Shown here piece by piece: positions 1-11,480 of a stretch of 64,000 bases of DNA (positions are counted from its first letter, which is position 1; the number at the start of each line of letters is the position of its first letter). The DNA comes from Datisca glomerata (Eukaryota > Streptophyta > Magnoliopsida > Cucurbitales > Datiscaceae). Both the position numbers and the translations under genes were made by a program. The stretch spans positions 930,001 through 994,000 of the forward strand of contig QANY01000261.1 in assembly GCA_003255025.1 (NCBI GenBank). Direction: 5' to 3'. The notes under the pieces were generated by a model. The model had not been told where the DNA came from and ran no database searches. It saw only the letters and a program-made list of their open reading frames with translations.

Positions 1-480
1 TAAAACTTGCATCATTATTATTTAAATATAGAAAAATAAATATAAATATAAATCAAACAATAAATTTAAAAGAATCTATAAAACTAAAGTTAATATTATC
101 TAAAATATGAGTGTGAATCACACTCATCAACCTCCATCAAATAATGATGATATTTGACGTTCTCAAACTCAAAAGGCTAGTTCATGAGATGTAGTTTTCT
201 TCGACTCGGATCATCATACTTTTTCACCACCGACGTGAGATCAGTTTAACATTATTTAAGTGCAGAATTTATGTATCCCAATTCACCATGTGCTCATCAC
301 TACTCTATCCGTGAGATCAAGTTACTTAATGGGACTCACTTCTTAGACACAATTCTCTGTTGCAGTAATTTTAGAAAAAAGCTGCGTTATTTTATCTTCC
401 AATATGAATTATGGGATTCTCACATTTCCAAAATGGGAAACTACCAATGGTGAAGTTTAATTAATTAAGGAAATGGTGAA
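1..480. other. AT-rich intergenic sequence
   Basis: No gene or repeat recognised. The last five bases (GTGAA, 476-480) are the left target-site duplication of the LTR element that starts at 481. Confidence 0.6.
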
Positions 481-1372
481 TGAACTAGAAAAAATAATCT
501 AAGACACGTGTACAGAAAGAACGAATCCTAAGAAGATGCGTGAACCATGAACATGACAAGATTGGGGGCTAGACGGGAAAATAAAAGTGACGCAAGCAGA
601 TCATGAAGTGAGCGGAAGAGGCGGGCGAGAACCCTAAAGAAGAAGGAACTCGAGAACGGGAAAAGAGCGCTAAAGCGAGAAATCCCATCTGAATGAGAAG
701 TAGACTGGTCAAACAGGAAAAAGACTGACGGGGGACCCACGCCTCCAAAACGGGAAAGGTACTCGCCGAACTGTGCAAAAATGAAAAAAGAAGGATAAAA
801 TGAAGAGTGGGAACGGACGAAAGGGATCCAAAAATGGCAGCCAAAAGGCTGTGATTGATTGGGTAAGTTGAATGATACAGACGAGATGGATTGGTAGGCC
901 ACCAAGTGGTTGTGACTGATTGGCTCAAAACCACAAGAAATCATCAAGTGGTTGTGACTAATTGGCGGCTGAGCGAAGTAGATGGAAAATGAGAAAGAAA
1001 AAGGGGTTCATACCAAGTAGAATGATCCCCTCAAACAAGTGTAATCCCTAGACATAATTATTGCCTCATTTTATATTATTATAATCAATTTATAGATTTT
1101 TGGAAGCCTATATAAAATCAAATGTACTAGAGAAAAAAGAGATAGGCATCCCAAGCAACTAAGGGCATTGCCTTTTCCCTCTTCTCTCATCATCAACCAT
1201 GTAAAACCGTTTACACTCTACACTAATGAATATCAGTAGTACTCTCGTGATTTTTTTCTCTTTAAAGATTTTTCACGTAAATCATGGCGTCGTTATTCTC
1301 TCAGTCTCTCTTTAAATTATTATCTTTATTATTCGTTCGTAGAGAGTTTCCATACTGAAAAAATCCTTTACA
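481..1372 (+). repeat. 5' LTR of LARD copy 1
   Basis: Starts TGAACTAG and ends CCTTTACA. It is a direct repeat of 4402-5289; shared blocks include the GAACGAATCC segment near 520, the purine-rich block at 640-850 and the tail with TTCGTTCGTA near 1330. Reading frames inside it are not coding. Confidence 0.85.
1109..1116 (+). promoter_or_regulatory. LTR TATA box
   Basis: TATATAAA at 1109-1116, repeated at the matching place in the 3' LTR (5030-5037). The position about 260 bp before the LTR end fits the U3/R promoter of an LTR element. Confidence 0.6.
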
Positions 1373-1639
1373 TTTTGGAGCATTCATTGAGAGCGAGAGA
1401 AAAACTTAAAGAAATTCCTCCCAAAATGCCAAAAACCAAATCAAACGCCCCTTCAAACAATGAGAGCAAAAACGGAAACGGCAACGGATTGGAAGCAGAG
1501 ATGGGAACAAAAACAAGTACAAAACTGGAAACAAAATGAAAAATGGTAAATCATTCTTCGCATATTCGATTGACTGATTTCTTTTACATCATTATCAACT
1601 TTTAAAAAAATTAGGAGAATTTTTATTTGATTTGTGATA

Positions 1640-2470
1640 AACAAAGTCTCGAGAACATGAAAGAAATGCCTTGACGGCGGGAAATGAAATGTCTCAAGAA
1701 AGAAAATATCTCGAGAATGGGAAAGAAATGCCCTAACGCTGGGAAATGAAATGTCTCGAGAAAGAAAATGTCTCGAGAATGGGAAAGTATTGAGAACGGG
1801 AAAGAAATGCCCTGACGGTGGGAAAGGAAATGTCTCGAGAAAGAAAATGTCTCGAGAATGGGAAAGTATTGAGAACGGGAAAGAAATGCCCTGATGGCGG
1901 GAAAGGAAATGTCTCGAGAAAGGAAATGTCTCGAGAACATGAAAGTTTTAAGAACGGGAAAGAAAATCCCTGACGGCAGAAAAGGAAATGTCTCGAGAAT
2001 GGAAAAGTATTTAGAATGCGATAGAAATGCCCTGACGGCGGGAAAGGAAATATCTCGAGAAAGGAAATGTATCGAGAACAGGAAAGTTTTAAAAATGGGA
2101 AAGAAATACTCTGACGGCGGGAAAGGAAATGTCTCGAGAAAAGGAAAGATTGAGAATGCGAAAGAAATTCCCTGACGGCGGGAAAGGAAATGTCTCGAGA
2201 ACGGGAAAATTTTGAGAACTGGAAAGAAATGCCCTGATGGTGGGAAAGGAAATGTCTCGAGAACATGAAAGTATTGAGAACGGGGAAGAAATGCCCTGAC
2301 GGCGGAAAAAGAAATGTCTCGAGAAAGGAAATATCTCAAAAATAGGAAAGAAATGCCCTGGCGGTGGGAAAGGAAATGTCTCGAGAAAAAAAATGTCTTA
2401 ATAACGGGAAAGTCTTGAGGACGAGAAAGAAATGCTCTAACGGAGGGAAATGAAATGTCATTAAAAACGG
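1640..2470 (+). repeat. Purine-rich tandem array inside LARD copy 1
   Basis: About ten imperfect units of roughly 60-90 bp, each built from GGGAAAGAAATGCCCTGACG, GGCGGGAAAGGAAATGTCTC and GAGAA modules. Open frames on either strand are a by-product of the repeat and lack codon structure. Confidence 0.85.
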
Positions 2471-2629
2471 AAATGGAAAAATCATGATAATAGGAATGGC
2501 TATGAGTACAGAAACCGTGTACAACATCCACTATGAGAATGGCAATGGAAACGCAAATGGCTATGAGTTGGAAATGGGAACGGAAACGAAAATGGAAATG
2601 AGAAATGTTGGAGGAAACTACATGAAAAT

Positions 2630-3010
2630 TATCATATCATCAGATAGATACGGAAGTCTACTTTTTGTAGAAATTTACAGAAATCAATTTGGAGCTCTCG
2701 ATCAAAAGTTATGATAGTTTTCGTTGATACTATTCAGGAAAGTAAAAATATCCATGCTTTTCAGATTTAAATTTTAAACTGTACCGATTCGATAGTATTA
2801 TATGATAAATTATATATTGTTAGAAAGATATGGATGTCTACTTCTTGAAGAATTTTGCAAAACTTAATTTGGAGCTCTTAAAAAAGTTATGAAGATGACA
2901 ATACACAGTTTTCTAACAATATATAATTTATCATCAGAAAGATACAGAAGTCTACTTATTGGAGAATTTTATGAAATTCAATTTGGAGTTTTTAGTCAAA
3001 AGTTACGGTA
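2630..3010 (+). repeat. Three diverged copies of a spacer repeat in LARD copy 1
   Basis: A block containing GATA(C/T)GGAAGTCTACTT, then CAATTTGGAGCTCT and AAAAGTTATG, recurs near 2640, 2828 and 2940. The reverse complement of the same block is repeated five or six times at 50420-51180 in LARD copy 2. Confidence 0.7.
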
Positions 3011-3159
3011 TACTCGTTCCATATTTATTCTATTAAGATATTATATATGATGTTGTTCAACATTTTCGTCACAGATATTTATATACGAAAAAAGGAAAAA
3101 GAAAAGCGAACGGGGGAAACTCTATCAATGAGCCCGTAATAAATCAAAATGGAGTCATG

Positions 3160-3440
3160 GTTCCACTGAAGAGGCCTAAGTCCTTAGGGGTGTCTACGGG
3201 AACCATTCTCAGAAGGAAATCAAAATGGGGTCATGGTTCCACTGAAGAAGCCTGAGTCCTTGGGGGTGTCTACGGACACTGTTCTCAGAAAAAAAAAATC
3301 AAAATGGAGTTATGGTTCCACTGAATGAGCCTGAGTTCTTGGGAGTGTCTACGGACATTGTTCTCAGAAAGAAATCAAAATAGGATCATGGTTCTACTGA
3401 AGGAGCCTAAGTCCTTGGGAATGTCTATAAACACTGTTCT
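3160..3440 (+). repeat. About 85-bp tandem repeat in LARD copy 1
   Basis: About 3.5 units containing TCATGGTTCCACTGAAG, GGTGTCTACGG and TTCTCAGAA. The same unit is expanded to about nine or ten copies at 48935-49710 in LARD copy 2, in reverse orientation. Confidence 0.8.
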
Positions 3441-4401
3441 AAGAAGAAAATAAAAAACTTCGAAATAGAAATATCCTTGTATAAACAGATCAGATGATGC
3501 TCAAATAATTTATAAGGGACACAATTGAAGAAAGCAAAGATGAAATATATTTTTTAAAACAATTTAACGGATGGAAAGTGGAAACGGCCAAAACGGGGAA
3601 AAGGAAATCTTTGAGAAAAGAAAACTTCCGTTGAGTGTTCGAGAAAGGGGAATTATCTTTCAAGAATTTTTTGTTAGGGAAATTTATTCCCATAGTTGGG
3701 AATGATAAGAAAAGTTACTGTTAATTGAGTTTAAAAGGAAAAAGACAGAACTTACTACAAAAGGCCATTTCATTTCAAATATGGAAAATTACATAAAGAC
3801 CGAGGTAAAGAAAGGAGAGTCGAGCAAAGAATTACCAGTAAAGAAAAGTCGAGTAAAGGAAGGCTAAGTAAAGGAATGCCAAGTAAAGGAAAGTCGTGGC
3901 TTCAACATTTAAAGAAAGGAGAAGGGAGAAAGGGATTTTTCACTTGGGTTGGTAGCTAAATTCTGTCTTCGAGACCCCATAACATAAGAAAGCCATGGAG
4001 TGCATAAGCCCCCTTAGAGAGAGGGGCTACTTTCTTGTGGTAGTCATTTCGAATGAGCAAGTAGGGGGCGGCAACTAAAGAGGTAGCGAGATTGACCGCA
4101 ATTGAAGGACTATGTGGACTTTCATTCATTTTGGTTATGGAAAGTGAACGTAGAAACTGAAGAGGCAAAAAATGGATGAACGAAAAGCCACTTTACAGGA
4201 AAGAGGTCGGCATGAACAGGAAACGAAGCACACTCACGAGAAAAACACGCGTCTCTCTTAATTATATATATTTATTTGTTATTTCTAGAGAAGTGCAGGC
4301 TCCCGAGAAAAGATAAGGATGATCTTCGTAAAAGCGCAAATCGAAACTCCTTATCATTACACATCAATAAATGAAACTTTATTGAGTATAATGGGGGCAA
4401 A

Positions 4402-5289
4402 TGAACAGGGGAAAAACCACCCAAGACACATGTACAGAAAGAACGAATCCTGAGAAGACGCCTGGACCATGAATATGACGAGGGGAGCTAGACGGAAAAA
4501 CAAAAGTGGCATAAACAGATCATGAAGTAAGTGAAAAATGCAGACGAGAATCTCTAAATGGGAAGGAACTCGAGAACGGGAAAAGAGCACGAAAGCGGGA
4601 AACCTCATCAGAACTGGAAAAACAGACTGGTCAAATAGGAAAAAGACAGACGGGGGACCCACGCCTCTAGAACGGGAAATGTACTCGCCTAATTGTGCAA
4701 AATGGAAAAAGAAGGATAAGAAGAAGAGTGGGAACGGACGAAAGGGATCCGAAAATGGCAGTCAAAAGATTGTGATTGATTGAGTAAGTTGAATGACACA
4801 GACGAGACGGATAGGCATGCCACTTAGCAGCTGTGACTGATTACCTCCAAACCATAAGAAATCTTCAAGTGGTTGTGACTAATAGACGGCTGAGCGAGGC
4901 AGATGAGACATAAGAAAGAAAAATGGGTTCATACCAAGTAGAATGATATCTTCGAACGGGTGTAATCTCTAAGCATAATTAGTGTCTCATTTTATATTAT
5001 TATAATCAATTTATGGATTTTTGGAAGCCTATATAAAGATCAATGTACTAGAGGAAAACAAAGAGAGGCAACCCAAGCAACTAAGGGCATTGTCTTTTCT
5101 CTCATTATCAACTATGTAAAACCTTTTATACTTTACACTAATGAATATCAATAGTCATCTCGTGATTTTTCTTTTCTTTAAGGATTTTTTACGTAAATCA
5201 TGACGTCATTATTCTTTCAGTCTTTCTTTAAATTATTATCATTATTATTCGTTCGTATATGATTTTTCATACCAAAAAAATCCTTTACG
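4402..5289 (+). repeat. 3' LTR of LARD copy 1
   Basis: Partner of 481-1372, with the same TGAAC start, the same TATATAAA (5030-5037) and the same tail. It is 888 bp against 892 bp. Small substitutions throughout indicate an old insertion. Confidence 0.83.
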
Positions 5290-5744
5290 ATGAACATATA
5301 TTATACGACAATATATTCTTGGCATAAGTGTTCGCAAGCACCGTCTCCATACAATGATGTTCCATGTGCGTAACAGTTGATGGCTGAAGTTCACATGTCT
5401 ATTTGCCAAAATATAAAAACATAAATATTACAGCCTTTCATTCTGACATGTATCTAAAGGGGTCATGATTCAGGTAAGTCTATCCCATGTGATAATCATT
5501 AAATCATGCTAGATGAGTTTTATTTTTGAGGTGATATAATGTAGATTAGTTTAGCACGTATAAATTTTGAAATGACGTGTGACATTTTTCATTACTAATT
5601 CCTCCAGCTCTTTTTTTATCTTTTTATTTTTTCATAATTTTATTTGCTCGGAAACTAATATTTTAAAAGTAATTTGGCAAATTTGAAATATAAAAAGACA
5701 TTTGAGAAATTATTTTCCCTGCTTTCTACTACTCATAGATAAAA
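5290..5744. other. AT-rich spacer between two elements
   Basis: Nothing recognised apart from the 3-prime LARD target duplication at 5290-5294. Confidence 0.5.
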
Positions 5745-7058
5745 ATATTGAGATCGTAATTCAACTATGTTGGAGTGGCGTTATTCACATATATAAAAAT
5801 TCGTGGTTAGATTGTGAAAGCAACAATATCACCTTATGTTTTATTGATGTGTGTGTGAATAAATTAAATTAGCTAAGTATTCAATGAAATGAGTCATTGA
5901 ATAAGACTTGTAAATTGTACAAGATAAGTCATTATTATGTCTTTCTATTTCACAATTAATGAAGGAATTAAAGAAATAATAACAATAGGGGTAAAATAGT
6001 AATTTTATATTACGAAGGATAATATGTTAAAATATTATCTAGAACGTGAAATAAAAGAGTTTATTTGTACCAACAGAAAATGTAGTGCGCATGAATCGAA
6101 AGTTGATTCGACATCGAACCTATAGTGGAGTCATACAATGTATGAATTAAATAGGTCAGGAATTTATAGAGATAAATTCATCGGGTAATTGAATTCTATA
6201 GTTTTATTCATGTGGGTTTATATCAGTCTCATGGATAGATCATGAGAGCAAAAATAAAAGAAACAACATTAGTTTGACCAAAATATGTTTTGAGCCAATG
6301 TGTATTTCCCGAACCCATATGTGATGGGTTTTGTCACTTAATTAGTGAGAAACATTTAATTGATGTTCAAGTTAATTAATTTTTTTAATTATTGAATAAT
6401 TAGTAAATAAAATATATTACTTAATTAATTGATATAGATCAATTTAATTTATCAATTGTGCTTGGTAAATTTGGACACAAGATTGACTTTAAGGGAAAAA
6501 TATAATTTTCGGCAATTACATAATTTTTAGAAATTTAGTATATATAATAGGTATATGTTCAAAATTATTATATGATGGATGACATTAGGGTTGCCTTCCT
6601 AGAGATGTGTGTTGATACAACCCTAACCATAGGTAGCAAAAGTTGTCTCTCCTCTCCCTACTGTGTTGTTGCCGAAACCCATAGAGGAAGAAAATAAATT
6701 TTCTTTTTCAGTTATTTAGAGAGCCCACTCTCAGTTCCTGATCGATATTCTCTAGAGATATATTTCTGAAACCCACGAGTGATTCTTGGTGCGAAAACAA
6801 TTTGAAGTTTTTGATTCTTGAAAGTGAAGAACACAAAGCGTAAATTAGATAACACCAATTTAGAAAGTCTCTCATACAAGAAATGTATAAAATTATTTAT
6901 ACTTCTTTTGAATACGTTTAACTTTGTATGCACAATCGGATGTATGGTTCTAATATTTAATATGATTAAATTAGTTGATATAAAATGTTTTGATTTTTCG
7001 CCAACGAACCGTTTGTGCTTCAATAATTTTTCCTCAAATTTTAAAATTTGATCCAACA
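5745..7058 (+). repeat. Copia (Tork-like) LTR, 5' side of a gutted element
   Basis: Extended similarity to the LTR at 58411-60088, starting at AATTCAACTATGTTGGAGT and running through CAATGAAATGAGTCATTGAA to the tail TTTCCTCAAATTTT and ATCCAACA. The tail ends in CA, as an LTR 3' end should, but no primer-binding site follows. The sequence passes straight into reverse-transcriptase coding sequence. The upstream part of the LTR seems truncated compared with the copy near 58.4 kb. Confidence 0.7.
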
Positions 7059-7059
7059 A

Positions 7060-8005
7060 AATCTTTGTCGAAAGTAAATGAGTAGTTAGCTGAGAAATTC
7101 CAAATGAAATATTTAAGAGAGGTAAGCTATGTTTTAGGCATCCAAATCCTAAGAGATAGAATGAATAACCTCTTGGCACTTTCTCATGTATCTTATATTG
7201 ATAATGTGCAAGAGAGATTCTCCATGGAAAATTTCAAGAAATGTCAACTACCGACCAGACATGGAATTGTTCTCTCCAATGAGAAATGTTCTAAGACACC
7301 TAAGGAGGAAGAGTATATGATAAAGGTTCATTATGCTTTAGCTGTTGGTAGTCTAATGTATGTAATGTTTTATACGAGGCCAGACATATGTTATGCAGTA
7401 GAAATTATCAGTCGTTATCAATCAAATCATGGTTTAGAACATTGGATTGCAGTAAATCACATTCTTAAGTATCTTTGGAGAACGAGATATTAGATGTTGT
7501 TTATTCAGGTGGAGACCTGAACCCAACTGGATATACTGATTCAGATTTTCAATCAGATGGAGAAAGTCGAAAGTCGACGTCTGGATCAGTATTCACCAAA
7601 GACAAATAATTTATAGTTTAGAGAAGTATTAAAAAAATCTAGTATTGTAGATTCCACTATAAAAGCCGAATATATAGCGGCTTGAGAAGCGGTGAAAGAA
7701 ATGATATGGCTAAGAAAGTTCTATACTGATATGAAAGTAATTACAGATATAGACAAGTCATTGATCCTGTATTGTGAGAATAGTGGGCAGTAGCTAATTC
7801 CAAAGAATGAGGAGTCACAAGAGGGGAAGCACATTGAGAGGACATACGATATTATAAGAGAGATTGTCTATCGCGGGGATGTGACTATTATGAAGATAAC
7901 GTTCGATCAGAACCTGGCTGATCATTTTACTAAGACACTTCCTGTAAAGTCATTTGAGGATCATGTGGGAAATATGACATCGAAAGAGATGCTACATTTA
8001 CTTTA
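7060..8005 (+). pseudogene. Ty1/copia polyprotein remnant: RT end plus RNase H
   Basis: Reads as the C-terminal reverse transcriptase and RNase H of a copia polyprotein. The best open part (7104-7493) contains SLMYVMFYTRPDICYAVEII, ISRYQSN and HILKYLWRTR. It continues with several stops through GYTDSDFQSDGESRKSTSGS near 7530, AEYIAA near 7665, GKHIERTYDIIREI near 7830 and DQNLADHFTKTLPVK near 7910, ending at a TAG (8003-8005). Gag, protease, integrase and the catalytic part of RT are absent; the 5' LTR runs almost directly into the RT tail, so a large internal deletion occurred. The D residue of the RNase H TDSD motif and the AEY glutamate are still visible, but stops make the copy dead. The 3' LTR follows after a short purine stretch. 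Confidence 0.85.
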
Positions 8006-8019
8006 GGGCAAGTGAGAGA

Positions 8020-9200
8020 TTATTGGGCATAGTGCCCTCAAAGCATGTGTTTAGACAATTTTAATATGAAATTAATGAAATTACATTTTTCTTATTATTG
8101 TTCTTTTAAATTATTGTCGAATAATTTTTATATAAATATCTAAAAATTCAATATTCATTAATGAGACTATGATATTGTATACATACGAGAGCATTAAAAT
8201 CATAAATAATAAATAAAATAGTTTGCAACATATTAAAATATGTAAACTTTAATGAATGGCTGCTAGTTTAGTTCACTAAGCATTTTCAACGCATGTGATC
8301 TAGATCTAAATTACTGATTTGAATGGACAACTTAGTAAAGATAATTTATGTAATTAGTGAGACAGATATCTTATTTGTGAATTGAGATGGTCAGATAAGT
8401 TAATTTTGAATTAACTGATATCTAGATATTTATCAGATTAATTTTTTTTTAAAATTGACAAGTGACATATTAGACTGCCACATATCAATCACTGATTTTG
8501 AATCAGAGATTGACATGGACTATTGTGGTGCCACGTGACACTACAGTGGATGGGTGGCATATTGCAGCGCCGTGTGCCACTGCAGTGTTGCTTGATTATA
8601 GTGGGTCCTACTACAATGACACATTTATAATTAATTTATTCTTTTGTGTAAATCCCTAAAAAATACGATGAGCCTTGACCTAAAAGATATATATTGATAT
8701 TATTTTATTGGACTCAGTATTGTAACTACAATCATTGTGCAACAATGTGATTAAAAGTTAATCAAATAGCTATGTGAGTTTTTCTAATTTTTTTCTCAGA
8801 GTTTTGTGTCACAATAGTCATTCTCCAAATCTCTAGAGATCATGTGTTTAGTACATCTAGAGATAAAAAATTGTTTTTGATTTATTTTACGTGTCCACAC
8901 ACGTCCTAGTATGTTTGAGGATTGACTTTGAAGATCTTGGTGTGGATCTCGCAGTCTGTTCGTGGGATTACAAGCTCGTTCTTTGCAATGACACTTGATA
9001 AGACTACAAGAAGTATAACTCTTATCTTTGTATATCATAGATTTAATGTATAGATATATAATGGGTCCGATGAGAAAAAATATTTTTCGTTTAGAAGTTT
9101 TTTTTGGAAACCGTGAGGTCGTAATTTCTTTTATTTTCAATCGATAAAGTTTTAATTTTTTTAAAAGCCACGCCTCCACCGCACGATACTGCCGATTACA
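8020..9200 (+). repeat. Copia LTR following the RNase H remnant
   Basis: Begins just after a purine tract (GGGCAAGTGAGAGA) with a TATTGGGCATAGTGCCC start and ends GCCGATTACA. The part from about 8350 on matches, in reverse complement, the LTR at 15724-16660 (shared GTGAGACAGA, TTGAATTAACTGATATCTAG and the GTGCCACGTGACAC block). A TGGTGTCAGAGC element follows at 9206-9217, so the sequence has LTR features on both sides. Confidence 0.65.
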
Positions 9201-9205
9201 ATAAT

Positions 9206-9217
9206 TGGTGTCAGAGC
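9206..9217 (+). other. Primer-binding-site-like sequence
   Basis: TGGTGTCAGAGC is one base from TGGTATCAGAGC, the initiator-Met tRNA primer site used by the copia element at 60091-60102. It lies 5 bp after the LTR end. Confidence 0.55.
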
Positions 9218-10239
9218 GATATTTATATATGTATGCATTAAATACTGTGTGAGTGTTCTTGCATTATTCATTATATATTTCAATATGTATGAATGAATGA
9301 ATGTTTATGTTTTTTTAATGTATGGTTTAATGAGAAATCGTTAATTGTATGGTGGCTTTTGAGTTTAGGCTTTGTTCTTTATCTTCCTTAGATCTTGTGT
9401 AAGTTGTTTTAGGGCATAGAAATTTTCAGAGTTTTTATTTTGAATATTATGTTGTAAAAAATTTCGTACGCGAGAAGATGAAGAATGCACGAGGAAAATA
9501 AAAGAGAAATAAGAATTCTAGAATCATATATGATTGATGGCACGGGTGTCGCCGGCTTTCCAGCGGCTGTGACTCCGTGAGGGACGTCGACGGAGGCTGG
9601 GCGGTGGCAGCGACGATGGAAGTATCCGACTACCACTGCCAGCCAAACTGTCATGACTACATGGATGTTTCACAGAAGCCCTGATACCGTGTTGCCTTAT
9701 CCTTATGATGTTTCGAGAAAACCTTAATCATATATTTTATCTTTTAATTTTAATTTTTTAAAATTAAAACTAATTAATAGATTAAGTTTGAACCAAGTTT
9801 GATAAGTCATTAAATTATTTTTTGACCAATCAAATTTAATAATTTTTAAAAGATAATTAATGAGATTATTCAATTAGGAAAAAGTTTATCCTAATTAAAA
9901 GGGTTTTGATAAAAGCTTGAAGATTATGAAGACGGACCTCTAATGGAGAATGAAATATTTTGGAAATACGTATTTTTGAAGTCCACTTTGTAATTTATTT
10001 CTATGTTTTAAAGGTCGTAATTTAGAAAAACCCAAGTGTTGGCGGCTAAATCTCAGGGGTGAGATTAGACCAACAATGTCTCTACTCCATCTCTCTCTCT
10101 CCACACCTGCAATGGGGAAAAGTAAAGTAAAAGACCAAGGTAGAAAGGGGTGGTCTCCTTTTTACCCCTCCGAAGCTTAATCCAGTAAGGGATGAATGAG
10201 AGCAAAGTAGAGAAATAGTTGGAAGTTATTGTTTACTTG
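9218..10239. other. Non-coding remnant, partly copia leader
   Basis: No gene seen. A reversed primer-site-like GCCCTGATACC lies at 9678-9688. The stretch 9850-9940 (AATGAGATTATTCAATTAGG and GGGTTTTGATAAAAG) resembles the leader after the primer site near 60150-60230, so part of this is copia leader DNA. A short GC-rich stretch lies at 9540-9660. Confidence 0.4.
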
Positions 10240-11160
10240 TTAAAATGCATTTACAAAGGTGTTTATAGTGGGGAGCTGGTCTGAGGCTGGGTTGGTATTC
10301 GTACTGCAGTTGGCCCCCACCTTCGATAGGGTGCCTCCTCGGACTAACCTCCACCTCTCAGCTTCTCTTATTGGCTTGGCGAGGTACGAGGTAACAAGTG
10401 ATGACCTCGAGTGGTGTCAGGATAGCTTGTCCTCGTACCCCTCTATGCACTTCGTCGGTTTTTATGGACCGACCACATTAAATGCTTATGATGACACTCC
10501 GTTGGGCACAAGTTGTCTGACTCATTGGATGCTGAACTTCATGCCTTTCATTGTTCTATTCCCTCTGATCGGTCTAGGTGTATTATATGTATTCGATGAC
10601 ACCCTGCATACTTCTACCTCCGCCTAGGTGTTGAATGGGCCTCGGGTGTTCCTGAGGTTGTGGCCACGAGAGCTCGAGGTCTGGGCCTCGGGTGCTCCAG
10701 AGGTCGCATCCACGGGAGCTCGAGGCCGGTCCTTTGGTTCCCCCGAAGACTTGACGTCGGGCTCCCACAGGACTTGGCCTCAGGCTCCCCCGGGGACATT
10801 TCCTCCGGCTCCCCCGAAGACCTAGCCTCGGGATCCCGTGAGGACTTGGCCTCGGGATCCCGCGAGGCCTTTTACCTTGGTTCCTTGAGGACTTGGCCTA
10901 GGGATACCGTGAGGCCTTTGCCTCGGGTCCCTAGAGGATTTGGCCTCGGTGACCCCGAAGATGTGGGGTTAGACCCGTTACTTGGTTATATTTTTTGGAT
11001 ATTACCATACATTTACCCATTTTACGTCCCCTTTACATCTAAATTGAATGACCCTTACGTTTTGTATTTTTCAGGTCATAGTTGTTTTCCCGTTCTTCGC
11101 TTAATCATGTATTATTATTTGTGAAACGATTCTTTTGTTGAGTTGGGTTCATTTGAGGCT
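10240..11160. repeat. LTR-like/untranslated part of the Tat-like gypsy element
   Basis: GC-rich compared with its surroundings, and placed where the 3' LTR of the minus-strand Tat-like relic is expected. The open frame at 10259-10627 shows no recognisable domain. The exact LTR ends and a target duplication could not be fixed. Confidence 0.4.
10634..10960. repeat. GC-rich minisatellite, about 27-bp period
   Basis: Imperfect repeats of GACTTGGCCTCGGGATCCCG type, about ten copies. It translates in one frame to repeating EDLASGSRE, which explains the open frames on both strands here without any gene. Confidence 0.75.
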
Positions 11161-11181
11161 AAATCTCCGAGGTCTCCCTAA

Positions 11182-11480
11182 TTGGACACTGGAGGTAACG
11201 AGGGTGGTGAATCACAAACAACCAATATTCATGGCTTAGATGGGGCTAACCCTGAGGTTGGTTCAAGGAGTGAGGGAAGTGATCATGGGCGATGTGAAGC
11301 TGGGGGGAGCACGAAGGAGACTTATTCAATTGACGTTACTTTGAGGACCATGACTAGCAACATCTATATGATCTTCGGGAGAAGTATTCGATCCCTGACT
11401 CAATCACTTTATGACTTCCCCGTCCCGACGAGTTAGTTGGTGCCCCTCCAAAAAAGCATCCATGTTAGTCCTCATCCAAA
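11182..11480 (+). pseudogene. Antisense extra-ORF fragment of a Tat-like element
   Basis: Starts at an ATG at 11182 with a Gly/Glu/Ser-rich leader. In a second frame it reads LREKYSIPDS, then ITL, a stop, and LPRPDELVGAPPKKHPC at about 11373-11465. This resembles the extra protein encoded by Tat-lineage gypsy elements opposite to gag-pol. The gag-pol relic to the right is on the minus strand, so this piece is antisense to it and lies between pol and the presumed 3' LTR, the place known for such ORFs. One frameshift and one stop are visible. Its function is unknown; attribution is by motif and position only. Confidence 0.5.

Larger units (their letters stand above)
481..5289 (+). mobile_element. 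Non-autonomous LTR retrotransposon, LARD-type (copy 1)
   Basis: Two long direct repeats (481-1372 and 4402-5289) both start TGAAC and end near TCCTTTAC(A/G), giving a 4.8-kb LTR element. It is flanked by GTGAA at 476-480 and ATGAA at 5290-5294, a one-mismatch 5-bp target duplication. The LTRs carry a TATATAAA box. A primer-binding-like stretch starting TGGAGC follows the 5' LTR at about 1376, and a purine tract ending in GGGGGC precedes the 3' LTR. The interior holds only tandem repeats and no gag or pol reading frame, so it must have moved with proteins from another element. A second member lies inverted at 46596-52549. It could instead be a degraded autonomous element, but no coding trace is visible in either copy. 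Confidence 0.82.

Noticed and set aside
528..947. Minus-strand open frames of 120-140 codons
   Set aside because: They lie wholly inside the LARD LTR, are matched by the 3' LTR with frame-breaking changes, and show no domain.
1623..2531. 302-codon minus-strand open frame, Phe/Ser/Pro-rich
   Set aside because: It is a read-through of a 60-90-bp tandem repeat in a coding-less element; composition is set by the repeat.
10259..10627. Plus-strand open frame of 122 codons
   Set aside because: No domain, located in an LTR-like region next to a minisatellite, and no codon structure distinguishable from chance.
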